A DNA stretch of 64,000 nt from Gracilimonas sp040877545 (GCA_040877545.1 JBBDNN010000074.1:1-64000); one strand, 5' to 3'. Shown: positions 35,178-44,523, counted from the first letter of the stretch. Notes: a model not told the origin generated them from the letters alone. Numbers and translations are program-made.

Positions 35178-35720
35178 TTACTCGTTTATAATACTCTCTA
35201 TAGGTATATTTTGTACTAAAGCTTGTCTGCCGTTCAGAAATGAAAGTTCAATAATAAAAGAATATCCAACTATTTCTCCTCCCATTTGCTGCACTAAATT
35301 GGAAGCTGCTGAAGCAGTACCTCCTGTAGCTATCAGATCATCATGGATAATGATTTTTGCCCCTTTCTGGAATGAATCTTCATGAATTTCCAAGCTGTCT
35401 TCTCCATATTCAAGAGCATAGGTTTCTGATATGGATGCGGCCGGAAGCTTTCCAGGCTTTCTAACCGGGATAAAACCGGCGTTTAAATCCTGTGCAAGAT
35501 TGGTTCCAAATAAAAATCCTCTTGATTCAAGACCAATCACGAAATCCACGTGGGTATTCTTGAAAGGTTTGGCAAGCATATAAGAAGTAAGTTCAAGAGC
35601 ACGTTTATCTTGAAGTAGTGTTGTAATGTCTTTGAATTGAATGCTTGGTTTAGGAAAATCCGAGACTGTTCTAATATTTTTTGATATAAAATCTTTTATA
35701 CTTTTCTCTACTTTTTCCAC
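35178..35720 (-). CDS. apt: adenine phosphoribosyltransferase
   Basis: 180 residues. I-I-H-D-D-L-I-A-T-G-G-T-A (about 125-137) is the PRPP-binding loop; E-S-R-G-F-L-F-G and R-K-P-G-K-L-P are adenine-site motifs of APRT. Makes AMP from adenine and PRPP. Starts with GTG; no ATG upstream in frame close by. Divergent from tadA. Confidence 0.94.
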   Translation of the reverse strand: MEKVEKSIKDFISKNIRTVSDFPKPSIQFKDITTLLQDKRALELTSYMLAKPFKNTHVDFVIGLESRGFLFGTNLAQDLNAGFIPVRKPGKLPAASISETYALEYGEDSLEIHEDSFQKGAKIIIHDDLIATGGTASAASNLVQQMGGEIVGYSFIIELSFLNGRQALVQNIPIESIINE

Positions 35721-35778
35721 TCGAATACTTTTATGTTAAAATCAAAGGCTGATAATAAGAATTGATATAGTAAAGTAT

Positions 35779-36258
35779 ATGGCAAAATTAGATTCCCGAC
35801 TTTGGCAAAAACATCAAAAATTTATGACCAGGGCATATTTGCTAGCAGAGCAGGCATTGGAAGAAAATGAAATACCAATTGGCGCCATAGTAGTTCATAA
35901 AAATCAGATTATTGGAAAAGGCTATAACCAAGTGCAGAAGTTAAATGACCCAACGGCTCATGCTGAAATAATTGCCATCTCTGCTGCCTGCGAACATCTG
36001 CATAATAAATACCTGAACGAATGTACTTTATACGTTACTATCGAGCCATGTCCTATGTGTGCCGGTGCCCTGGTATGGTCTAAGATTGATACCGTAGTTT
36101 TTGGAGCTTCAGACTCTATTGCCGGGGCTTGTGGTAGTGCTTTTAATATCTCCTCAAATAAAAAACTAAATCATCAGGTAGAAATTATTCAGGGTATAAT
36201 GGAAGCGGATTGTGAACACCTGCTAAAATATTTTTTTGCCAATAAACGGAAAGAATAA
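35779..36258 (+). CDS. tadA: tRNA-adenosine deaminase TadA
   Basis: 159 residues. H61-A-E63 and P90-C91-P-M-C94 form the zinc-dependent deaminase site with Glu63 as proton shuttle. N-terminal I-P-I-G-A-I and C-terminal F-F-A-N-K-R-K-E are family features. Converts A34 of tRNA-Arg(ACG) to inosine. Other cytidine/guanine deaminases are possible but fit less well. Confidence 0.9.
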   Translation: MAKLDSRLWQKHQKFMTRAYLLAEQALEENEIPIGAIVVHKNQIIGKGYNQVQKLNDPTAHAEIIAISAACEHLHNKYLNECTLYVTIEPCPMCAGALVWSKIDTVVFGASDSIAGACGSAFNISSNKKLNHQVEIIQGIMEADCEHLLKYFFANKRKE

Positions 36259-36292
36259 AAACTAAAGGTGGAATAAAATCACTTATCCTATG

Positions 36293-37099
36293 CTATCCTT
36301 TTTCTGGAATTTTTTCTCCGAATGTTTTTGCGAATTTTAGGGGGTCAATAACTGGTTGAAAATCAGACTTAATTTGTTTCTCAAGTAACATTGCTAATTT
36401 TTTCCTGTCTGTGGAAGCTACCGTTTCCTCTCCAAAAGTAATGGCCGCAGAAAATCGGTCTTTTTTCAACAGATTGAAAAAATGAACTAAAAAAGGAGCA
36501 TCATCCCACCAGCAGATTGTTTTGCAAGCATCCTCCTCTCCTTTAGGTGTGGAATATGAAATTATTGCATAGGAGACCGGCAGATTAATTGCTGCCGGTG
36601 GTTCTAATAATGAAGAGCGAAAAGGCAGAATTTCCACCCCCGGGCTGGTTTTGCTTTCTGGAAACATAATCACTCCCTGATTTTGATTGATGTTTTTACT
36701 TATCAATTGATTTACCCTTGAAATATCTCTTTTTCGACTTCGATCGATAAAAAGAATACCACAGGTTTTTGTGATAAAACCTATCAGGGGCCAACGTTTT
36801 ACATCACTTTTAGCAACAAATAATCCCCGTACCTGGGAAAACAGCACAAACACATCTATATAACTAAGATGATTTGAAACAAGAAAAAAAGGAGGTTCCG
36901 GAGCTTTTCCTTTTACCATTAAATTCACTCCTAAAATAGTACAGCAATTTCTTCCCCAAACATTGAGCAAATATCCCCGCCACCATTCATAACTTATCCC
37001 CAAAAATGAAAAGAATAGAACAAGCATAATTAATGAGTAAAAGAATAAGGTATTACCTAAAAATGCTATCAATTTAAATAAGGCACGTATGTTCTTCAT
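36293..37099 (-). CDS. 1-acyl-glycerol-3-phosphate acyltransferase-like (PlsC)
   Basis: 268 residues with N-terminal hydrophobic helices. N-H77-L-S-Y-I-D82 is the H-x4-D catalytic motif; M-F-P-E-S (about 146-150) takes the place of the F-P-E-G glycerol-phosphate motif with Ser for Gly. Likely transfers an acyl chain to a glycerol or glycolipid acceptor at the inner membrane. Convergent with tadA. Confidence 0.85.
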   Translation of the reverse strand: MKNIRALFKLIAFLGNTLFFYSLIMLVLFFSFLGISYEWWRGYLLNVWGRNCCTILGVNLMVKGKAPEPPFFLVSNHLSYIDVFVLFSQVRGLFVAKSDVKRWPLIGFITKTCGILFIDRSRKRDISRVNQLISKNINQNQGVIMFPESKTSPGVEILPFRSSLLEPPAAINLPVSYAIISYSTPKGEEDACKTICWWDDAPFLVHFFNLLKKDRFSAAITFGEETVASTDRKKLAMLLEKQIKSDFQPVIDPLKFAKTFGEKIPEKG

Positions 37100-37287
37100 A
37101 TCGATAGATATAATAATTTCTACTATAAATGATTTTAAAATTTAATCAACGTTTGGCTTCAGGCTTTCGTTAATGGTAAATGCAAACAAATGCAATGGAG
37201 TTTCGTTATCCAACAGTCTATAACTATATTGTGTGTCTAATACTCTCTTTCTATTGGTCAATAATTTTTAAATCTGAACCATAATTA

Positions 37288-38076
37288 ATGCTCTATTACA
37301 AAGAATACAAAAACTCCGAAGATCATGATTGGGTTGTATTTGTTCATGGTGCCGGCGGTAGTTCTTCTATTTGGTTCAGCCAAATTAAAGATTTTAGAAA
37401 ACATTTTAATGTATTACTGGTAGATTTACGTGGCCATGGAAAGTCAAAAGATTTGCTGCAAAAATATTATGAAGAGAGCTATTCTTTTGAATCAATAAGT
37501 GATGATATTATTGAAGTCTTAGATCATCTTCAGATACAAAAAGCGCATTTTATAGGCGTTTCACTGGGAACAATTATCATTAGAACTATTGGTGAAATTG
37601 CTCCTGAGCGGGTGAAATCAGCTGTTCTTTGCGGTGCTATAACCCGGTTAAATATTCGGTCGCGATTATTGGTGTTTCTCGGGCACATGTTTAAGCGATT
37701 TATACCTTATATGTGGTTATACAAACTTTTTGCCTGGATAATAATGCCTCGCAAGCGACATGCTAAATCTCGTAATCTTTTTATAAGAGAGGCTAAAAAA
37801 CTTTATCAAAAAGAGTTTATGAGATGGTTTAAACTAACCAATGAAGTAAATCCACTATTGCGTTATTTTAAAGAGAGGGAACTGCAAACACCCATGTTGT
37901 ATGTAATGGGTAGTGAAGATCATATGTTTTTACCGCCCGTTAAACAAATGGTAGAAAAGCATACAAATTCTAGCCTGGCAGTAATAGATAATTGTGGACA
38001 TGTTTGTAATGTAGAGCAACCTCGAGCATTTAATAAACTCAGTGTTCAGTATTTAAATCAACATTCTACTCTCTAA
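37288..38076 (+). CDS. alpha/beta hydrolase
   Basis: 262 residues. H-G-A-G-G (20-24) is the oxyanion loop, D-L-R-G-H-G-K-S follows, G90-V-S92-L-G94 is the nucleophile elbow; G-S-E-D-H supplies the acid and C-G-H the His. Substrate unknown; esterase or lipase-like enzymes fit. The gene overlaps tail to tail with the secretin gene by 11 bp. Confidence 0.9.
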   Translation: MLYYKEYKNSEDHDWVVFVHGAGGSSSIWFSQIKDFRKHFNVLLVDLRGHGKSKDLLQKYYEESYSFESISDDIIEVLDHLQIQKAHFIGVSLGTIIIRTIGEIAPERVKSAVLCGAITRLNIRSRLLVFLGHMFKRFIPYMWLYKLFAWIIMPRKRHAKSRNLFIREAKKLYQKEFMRWFKLTNEVNPLLRYFKERELQTPMLYVMGSEDHMFLPPVKQMVEKHTNSSLAVIDNCGHVCNVEQPRAFNKLSVQYLNQHSTL

Positions 38077-39934
38077 GCTCATCATTGTCTGATTGAATAG
38101 TAAATAACCAGGCTTTACTATTAACATTCTTTTGAATTTCTCTCAGCTTTTCTACGGCATTGTCAAAATCCTTAAATCCTTCAAAAGCCACAAAGTGAAA
38201 ACGTGATCTGGTATTGAATAACATTCGGGTATCATAGCCTTCACTTTCTAAGTAATCCATAAAATTATATGCATTATTGGGAACCAGAAAAGATCCACCT
38301 ATCACAAAAAACCTGAGGTCGGTATTATCCTCTTCTACCTCTATTCCTTTATCTTTGTACTCCAGATACCTGTCGAGATCAAAAGCTTTGGGCACTACCA
38401 CCATGAGTTCAGGATTTTGTACTGGGATACTTAGCTCTTCAGCCATCTGCTTTTGGTCATCAGTAAGTTCTTCTCCAAGTTCTGGCTCAACAACCTCCGT
38501 AGTATCTTCAGCTATTACTTTCGGCTCTGGCTCAACATAAGGTTCTTCCTCTATTACTAAAGTATCAGGCTCTGGTGTGGGCACCTCATCTGGTAAATCT
38601 TTTTCTTCAATATCAAAAACATGATCAAGATCGGTTCGCATGTTGTCGCGTGTTATATCCAAAATCTCTCTTTTTGAGAACATCCGTTCAGACATCCGCT
38701 CCGACAGTGGCTTAATAAGTTCAGCCTGAACAATAATAATAAGTTCATTTTCAGAAATATCATTTGAATTATACCCAAACAAATATCGTAAGCCAAAGAA
38801 CCAGCCCGGCAGATCTTTAAGTATTGGAACACCCCTTCTCACAGAAGTTTCCTCCGTCCGAAATAAACCGGCTACATAAGTTGCTTCACCATCTAAGAGC
38901 ATGGCAGAAGTAGTAGCTTCTTGTTTATTGATGATGGTACTTACCACATCCGGTTGTACTGTAGAGCGTTCTACAGCAAGATCTAAATAGACGAATGAAG
39001 TATCATTTGTAGTAATAATTCTGGGCATTACTGTGAGTATTGTACCCGTACTAACAAAATTATCAGTTACGTTACCAGCAATATCTCTTTGTTTGATGGA
39101 AAAATCCTGCCCAACCTGAAGGTTTGCTTCTTGCCCGTCAATCACTTTTATAGAGGGTGTTGCAAGTACCTTACCTAGATTATCCGCTTCAAAAGCACTA
39201 AATAGAGCCTGGACACTAATGCCCGAACCACCAAGTTCTCCCATATTTACCAGTGCGTTAAAAGCATTTTGAGATACACTGGAAGCATTAAAAGAATTAA
39301 CTGATACAAATTGGTCATTAAAATCTGATTGTGGTACACTTTCACCTTGCTGACCGCTAACAAAATCTGCGATGTTTTCAGGAACGGCATTTGTTAAAGT
39401 GGACCAATCGATCCCTATTTCTCGTAAAGCTCTCTTATTACCCTCAAAGAAAGTAGCATTGATGCGAATTTCCCGGGTTCTGAGGTTAGCCATTTCCACA
39501 TTAGGTGTTCCTCCGCCTCCGGTAGTTCCTTGAGTTGTTGTGCCTCCCGAAGAATCTGTGGTTCCTGACTGCTGCCTTACAATCTCATAATAATCTTCAA
39601 AAATATTGGTCTCGAGATTTTGAAAACGTAAAATATACTGCAAAGCATCTTTCCAGTGCATCGGCGGCAGGTTCACTCCGATGGCTCCGCTGTATCCCGA
39701 TTTATCGACTATAAATTTATTTTCATATTCCTGAGTAAAAGTATTAATGATGGCAATAGCTTCTGAATAGGTGGTATTTCGGTCGAATGTTACAATCTCA
39801 TCAGGATTGGTATATTCTTGCAAAGGGTCGATTATTTGTGCCTGCAACTGGTATGGCGCGGCTAAATACATCAGACAAAACAAAAATACTGAGAACAACT
39901 TTGTGGTATAGGATTTTTTTTGCATGATATTCAT
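38066..39934 (-). CDS. pilQ: PilQ/GspD-family secretin with C-terminal SPOR-like domain
   Basis: 622 residues. Signal peptide ending L-Q-A-Q. A short N-domain (about 50-118), Gly/Thr linker, then the secretin core (about 245-410) with V-L-A-T-P-S-I-K-V-I-D-G-Q-E-A, G-V-P-I-L-K-D-L-P-G-W-F-F-G-L-R and E-N-E-L-I-I-I-V. After a Pro/Glu-rich linker (about 440-500) comes a SPOR-like unit (about 541-614: F-F-V-I-G-G-S-F, L-E-S-E-G-Y-D-T-R, H-F-V-A-F). It forms the outer-membrane pore of a type IV pilus-like machine. No AMIN domain is visible. Overlaps the PilO/PilP fusion gene by 4 bp. Confidence 0.88.
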   Translation of the reverse strand: MNIMQKKSYTTKLFSVFLFCLMYLAAPYQLQAQIIDPLQEYTNPDEIVTFDRNTTYSEAIAIINTFTQEYENKFIVDKSGYSGAIGVNLPPMHWKDALQYILRFQNLETNIFEDYYEIVRQQSGTTDSSGGTTTQGTTGGGGTPNVEMANLRTREIRINATFFEGNKRALREIGIDWSTLTNAVPENIADFVSGQQGESVPQSDFNDQFVSVNSFNASSVSQNAFNALVNMGELGGSGISVQALFSAFEADNLGKVLATPSIKVIDGQEANLQVGQDFSIKQRDIAGNVTDNFVSTGTILTVMPRIITTNDTSFVYLDLAVERSTVQPDVVSTIINKQEATTSAMLLDGEATYVAGLFRTEETSVRRGVPILKDLPGWFFGLRYLFGYNSNDISENELIIIVQAELIKPLSERMSERMFSKREILDITRDNMRTDLDHVFDIEEKDLPDEVPTPEPDTLVIEEEPYVEPEPKVIAEDTTEVVEPELGEELTDDQKQMAEELSIPVQNPELMVVVPKAFDLDRYLEYKDKGIEVEEDNTDLRFFVIGGSFLVPNNAYNFMDYLESEGYDTRMLFNTRSRFHFVAFEGFKDFDNAVEKLREIQKNVNSKAWLFTIQSDNDELRE

Positions 39935-40794
39935 CGCTCTATCTCCAAGGTAACTAATTCCGTAATGCCACCCTTGTTTAGATTAAATGTAGCTGTTTTT
40001 GTGTTTATATCAATAGTGTGTAATTGCCCAAGATATACTTTATCCCCTTTTCTCAACGAATTTATATTTCCGTTTTGGTCAATTATAAATATTCTGGAAC
40101 TGGTAATACCAATAATCCTGCTTTGTTCTACGTTAATCAGGTTTTCCTCATTAGCAGGCAAGGAGCGTTGAATGAGTGGGTAAAAAGGATTATAAACTGA
40201 TATATTTTCATTCACTTTTATATCAGAGGTTGAAGAACTGCCTTCCTGAATAGGAATTCGCTCATAATAACTTTCAAGAGTAAAGGTGAATGTAATATCT
40301 GATAGTTCTTCCCCGCTTGGCGGTACTAGGGAAAGATTAACTATTTTATTTAAGAGTCGGCTGTTTTCTAATTTATTGATAAAGTTGATAAAATTGGTAT
40401 AACTGGAATACCCTTTTATATCTGATTTTATGATACCATATTGATCTCGTGCTGTTGAGTCAACAAATGTGTAATCAAAAAATATTTTTGAACTTGGGCT
40501 GCTGTTACTGATCACATTTAAATAATCGAATACATCATCAGGCTCGCTCTTCTTAAAAAGAGTTTTATCATACCCTTCAATTACAGCTACTGCCTGCTGA
40601 TAGGTTTCATTCATTTCTGGATAGGCATCACTGGTAGCTTTTTTGGCATCATAATCTTTTTGTTTTTCGGTATAGGCAGAATCTAACTCCTCAAGCTTTG
40701 TTTCTTGAATAAACTTTATATAGCTAAAAGCTCCTCCTACAAAAAGAAACAAAGTAACGAGCAAAATTATGGTATTTCTAACTGCGTACGACAT
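39931..40794 (-). CDS. PilO-PilP fusion (inner-membrane alignment protein)
   Basis: 287 residues. One N-terminal membrane helix (about 7-27), coiled coil (about 30-75) and alpha/beta domain (to about 180) match PilO. The end (about 215-287: Q-S-R-I-I-G-I-T...F-I-I-D-Q-N-G...L-R-K-G-D-K-V-Y-L-G) matches the beta domain of PilP, which binds the secretin. In most type IV pilus loci these are two genes. Overlaps PilM-N by one base and pilQ by 4 bp. Confidence 0.75.
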   Translation of the reverse strand: MSYAVRNTIILLVTLFLFVGGAFSYIKFIQETKLEELDSAYTEKQKDYDAKKATSDAYPEMNETYQQAVAVIEGYDKTLFKKSEPDDVFDYLNVISNSSPSSKIFFDYTFVDSTARDQYGIIKSDIKGYSSYTNFINFINKLENSRLLNKIVNLSLVPPSGEELSDITFTFTLESYYERIPIQEGSSSTSDIKVNENISVYNPFYPLIQRSLPANEENLINVEQSRIIGITSSRIFIIDQNGNINSLRKGDKVYLGQLHTIDINTKTATFNLNKGGITELVTLEIER

Positions 40795-42530
40795 TATTCC
40801 CCAACTAATTCTTGAATTCCCTGCACACTTTCCGGTGTATAAATCGAGTGATCGCCAAAAAAGTCTCTCACTACATATCTAAACACAAATACATCCTTCT
40901 CGCGTATTACCTCTGTAGTTACACCTTGTAAAGTTGCTTTATCAAACACATCGGCTAATTGTGGAATCCTGCTTCTGTAAATTGCATATCCCTGAACTTC
41001 AATCTGATTATTTTGCCCGGAACTTCCCATAGATGTCAACCAAATAGAGTTTACATCTTCTACCCCTCTGTTAAGTTGATTAAGATTTGATGACCATCGG
41101 AGAGTGCCTTCATTCAGCTCACTAAGGAGAATTAATTTAGTTTGAATTTGATCAAACTCATTACTGATACGATTATACTCCTGCACAATAGGCTCCAAGG
41201 ACCGTATTTGTGAATCAAGAGAATTCACTTCGGTTGTCAGGCGGTCTATTTCTGCAGCATTTTGGGTATAAAAATGATTAGATATGATGGGAGTCAATAA
41301 AATGAATAGCAACAATAAGAAGCCATGCCATTGCAGTTTAAAAATTTTCTGACGCTCTTTAATGTAGGCTGGCAGAAAAGAGATGTTCGGGAAATTTTCT
41401 TTTTGAAATCCAGATGATGCCCAGGCTGCACCTATTGCGGTGGTAAAAGCCGGAATTGAAGATTCATTAATTCCGTTGGGATCAAAAAAGTCTTCGGAAA
41501 ACCTGAATTCAGATACATCAATATCCTGAAATCGTTCTTCGAAAAATTCGACTGTTTCCTGCCCAAGAGAGTTATTACAAATTATGAGCCGGTCGAGATT
41601 TGGTACTTCACCAGTATCAAGCTGGAACAGTATTTTACTGAAAATGGTGTTTAGAATCTTCTTACTTTTAACACCTTCAGCAATCATTGGTGAGATTATC
41701 CAAAGCTGATCCCCCTTTAAAAAAAGTATTCTGCTCTTTTTCTCCCCGAATTGAATAACACCAGTAATACTTTCTTCATCAAGCTCATAATTTGAGCGAA
41801 TTAAACCTAAAAGAGCTGTTTCATCCGGAATGATATCATTTATAAATATTTTACCAGAGTATAGGTCTTTGGTTTTATCAATAAGCGTTAACAGCTGCGA
41901 TTCATCATCAATGGAAGCCAATAAAAGTGCGCCATCTGTTCGGACTGTGTAAGAAAAGTAATCTTCTCCCTTTGACACACCATATAATGCTTCTAAACGA
42001 TCTGCTACAATTACCTCAAGATCCTTCTTCTTAGTTTCAGAAAAGTCGACATCTTTTAGAATTTGAAAATTGGTATCTCCGGCAGGAAGGCTCAAACCAA
42101 GATCAACCCTGTCGTGATCTATTGAATTAAGTACATTGTAGAGCAATAGCTCGTTCGAAGAAGCCACTTCAGATTCGGTGGTCATATCTTCATCTTCAAA
42201 GTCACCAAAATCATTATCATCGTCTAAATCATCTATACCCAGATCATCCAGACCTCCCTCAAGATCCTCTAAGCCAATATCTTCAATATCATCAGTGTCA
42301 TTATCGTCATCACCGAGACCAAATATTGGTTCATCATCGAGAGAATCTTCAACATTGCCAAAAACAGCACTGGCTTCCTGGGTGGCTTTTTCCTTTTTGT
42401 GAAGGTGTTCGACCAGGCTGATTTTATCAATATTTAAAAGAGTTACCTTTTTACCGGTGATATTAACCCTTGCAACTTTAAGGGAATCATCATCAACTAT
42501 AATACCGGTATATACTTTACCTCTAGCCAT
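40794..42530 (-). CDS. PilM-PilN fusion with acidic insertion
   Basis: 578 residues. The first about 375 residues resemble the actin-like ATPase-fold PilM with a very acidic Asp-rich stretch at about 61-119. Then S-F-L-P-A-Y-I-K-E-R-Q (384-394), a membrane helix (402-420), a coiled coil and a ferredoxin-like end match PilN. PilM and PilN normally form a complex through a short PilN N-terminal peptide; fused here. The inserted acidic loop is unusual. Confidence 0.75.
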   Translation of the reverse strand: MARGKVYTGIIVDDDSLKVARVNITGKKVTLLNIDKISLVEHLHKKEKATQEASAVFGNVEDSLDDEPIFGLGDDDNDTDDIEDIGLEDLEGGLDDLGIDDLDDDNDFGDFEDEDMTTESEVASSNELLLYNVLNSIDHDRVDLGLSLPAGDTNFQILKDVDFSETKKKDLEVIVADRLEALYGVSKGEDYFSYTVRTDGALLLASIDDESQLLTLIDKTKDLYSGKIFINDIIPDETALLGLIRSNYELDEESITGVIQFGEKKSRILFLKGDQLWIISPMIAEGVKSKKILNTIFSKILFQLDTGEVPNLDRLIICNNSLGQETVEFFEERFQDIDVSEFRFSEDFFDPNGINESSIPAFTTAIGAAWASSGFQKENFPNISFLPAYIKERQKIFKLQWHGFLLLLFILLTPIISNHFYTQNAAEIDRLTTEVNSLDSQIRSLEPIVQEYNRISNEFDQIQTKLILLSELNEGTLRWSSNLNQLNRGVEDVNSIWLTSMGSSGQNNQIEVQGYAIYRSRIPQLADVFDKATLQGVTTEVIREKDVFVFRYVVRDFFGDHSIYTPESVQGIQELVGE

Positions 42531-42541
42531 AAAATCAGTAA

Positions 42542-43798
42542 TTAATAGTTAATTTCACTTAACAGTTGAACCATTTTTGTCTTGTTGTTTGCGTAATTCA
42601 ATGCACTTTCTTTCGAAATTACCCCATCAGTATAAAGCCTCTTTAAATCCTGCTCCATGGTATTCATTCCTCTTTCACTACCCTCCATCAACATCTGGTA
42701 AATTTCTCCAACATTATCGTTACGTATGGCAGCTTTTACTGATGAGTTTGCAAGTAAAACTTCTTTTGCCAAAGCTCTTTTTCCATCCAGGCTTGGTATT
42801 AATTTTTGACTAATAACACAGGTAAGCACATCAGCAAGCCGTGTTCTCACCCGATTTTGTTCATCCGTCGGAACTTCTCCCAAAATACGTTCAATGCTTT
42901 CCATAGCGGATGAGGTATGAAGCGTGCCGAAAGTTTTATGGCCGGAATCGGTAATTTCCAAAGCTGTTGTAATAGTTTCAGCATCTCTAAGCTCCCCAAT
43001 TACAATTATATCAGGATCCTGGCGAAGAGCCTGAATAGCACCATCTTTAAACGATGGAACATCTCTGCCAACCTCACGATGCCGGACAACAGATTTTACC
43101 GGGTCATGTATTAATTCAATGGGCGAGGCAATAACTACTATGTGAGATTCTACCGTTCTGTTATTTGCATCAATAATGGTATCCAGAGTTGAAGATTTCC
43201 CCGAACCGGTGATACCTGTAATTAGCGTCAGCCCGTATTTATAATATTTTAAGCTCAAAGCTTTGGCTACTTCTGTGTGTGCTCCTAAGCTTTTAAATGG
43301 ACGGATGGTGTTATCGATCTTTCGCATATTTAAAGCGAGATGTTCCAGGTCGAAATACATATCTGCTCTGAAACGTTGACTATTCCCATTTTCCAGTGCC
43401 AAGGAGTAGGAGAAATCAAGATTTTTTTCCTCAATAAGTTTTTTTCTTTGGCTGGGCAATAGAATATTATGCAAGAGTACATTAGTTTCTTCTATTGAAA
43501 TATGTTCGGGAGTTTTAGCTGGATTTTTATCACCAAATATCCTGTACCAGATCTTTCCAGCGCAGCCAGGGCCTCCTAAATCTATATCCGATGCTTCATT
43601 TTTAAGCATCCTTTTAAGATAGTTCTCTAGAATTGCGGTTAATTCTAAACGATGGTTTACTTCCAGCCCTTCAACTATTTCACCCAGTTTTATTTGTAGT
43701 TCGATACCTCGTTCTGTTCGAGGAATTTGCCCGAGCACTGGTTTTACGAGTTCAGATAGGGAATTTTTCTTAACTGCTGTCTCCATAGAAAAAGCCAA
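42542..43798 (-). CDS. pilT: PilT-like retraction ATPase with altered Asp box
   Basis: 418 residues. The N-terminal PAS-like domain (about 70-170) is followed by Walker A G195-I-T-G-S-G-K-S-S203 and Walker B D-P-D-I-I-V-I-G-E-L-R-D (241-252), then G-T-L-H-T-S-S-A (His box). The Asp box, normally I-E-D-P-I-E, reads I-A-S-P-I-E here, so two acidic residues are missing. Depolymerises the pilus in other bacteria. Lies between PilM-N (11 bp) and the cNMP-binding protein gene. Confidence 0.85.
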   Translation of the reverse strand: MAFSMETAVKKNSLSELVKPVLGQIPRTERGIELQIKLGEIVEGLEVNHRLELTAILENYLKRMLKNEASDIDLGGPGCAGKIWYRIFGDKNPAKTPEHISIEETNVLLHNILLPSQRKKLIEEKNLDFSYSLALENGNSQRFRADMYFDLEHLALNMRKIDNTIRPFKSLGAHTEVAKALSLKYYKYGLTLITGITGSGKSSTLDTIIDANNRTVESHIVVIASPIELIHDPVKSVVRHREVGRDVPSFKDGAIQALRQDPDIIVIGELRDAETITTALEITDSGHKTFGTLHTSSAMESIERILGEVPTDEQNRVRTRLADVLTCVISQKLIPSLDGKRALAKEVLLANSSVKAAIRNDNVGEIYQMLMEGSERGMNTMEQDLKRLYTDGVISKESALNYANNKTKMVQLLSEINY

Positions 43799-43935
43799 AT
43801 CGTTTATTGAGGATTAAAAGATACTTCCAGGTTTCTTTTGTTACGAATTAAGTTCAACGTGATGAATTTAATCCCTCAAAAGAGATAGAAAATCGCAAAT
43901 AAAACCTTCTATATACCTACAGTAGCTGAATGAAT

Positions 43936-44454
43936 TTACCAATTCGTGTCATTTAACAGCCGTTTTTTCAAATTCAGTAACTGAACATTCATGTTACTGA
44001 TTTTTCGTTGCTGTATTTCGATGATATTTTTTGTGAATATATTAAAAAGCTTTTCAGGCTTTTTCCGAAAGAAATTTAGGGCTTCATACCGCTCATACCG
44101 CAAAAGAATGCAATTTCCAACAGCTGTTACTTTTGCCATTCTGTTGTTTTTACTGAATAAAAAAGATTCACCCAGAAAATTCCCTTCCCCTAATGTAGCT
44201 AATTGAATGTTATCCTTCCAAATACTAACCTTGCCTTCTGCCACTAAATAAGCGGAGTTTACATACTCCGATTCATTTAAAACTATTTCATCGGTTAAAA
44301 AACGTTCTTCTTTTCCTAATTGCAGAAATTCCAATACATCTTCATAATGGAAATTTTTTAACAGTAAAGGAGGTTCTTTTAGGAATTTTTTATAGTAATC
44401 CGACATTACGTTACCCTCAGAATTAGGAATTTCTTTACTCATACTACGCCCCAT
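43936..44454 (-). CDS. cyclic-nucleotide-binding (CNBD) protein without output domain
   Basis: 172 residues. G-E-G-N-F-L-G-E-S-F-L-F...A-K-V-T-A-V is the phosphate-binding cassette of the CRP/PKA type; the usual Arg is displaced. A short C-terminal helical tail follows, no HTH. It probably senses a cyclic nucleotide and contacts a neighbour. Embedded between pilT and pilB, so pilus control is likely. Start could also be the second Met, five codons in. Confidence 0.8.
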   Translation of the reverse strand: MGRSMSKEIPNSEGNVMSDYYKKFLKEPPLLLKNFHYEDVLEFLQLGKEERFLTDEIVLNESEYVNSAYLVAEGKVSIWKDNIQLATLGEGNFLGESFLFSKNNRMAKVTAVGNCILLRYERYEALNFFRKKPEKLFNIFTKNIIEIQQRKISNMNVQLLNLKKRLLNDTNW

Positions 44455-44523
44455 TATGTTTCAATTGGCAGAATGCACGATAATATGCATCAAGTTCATG
44501 ATTAAATTCAAATTTTATCATTA

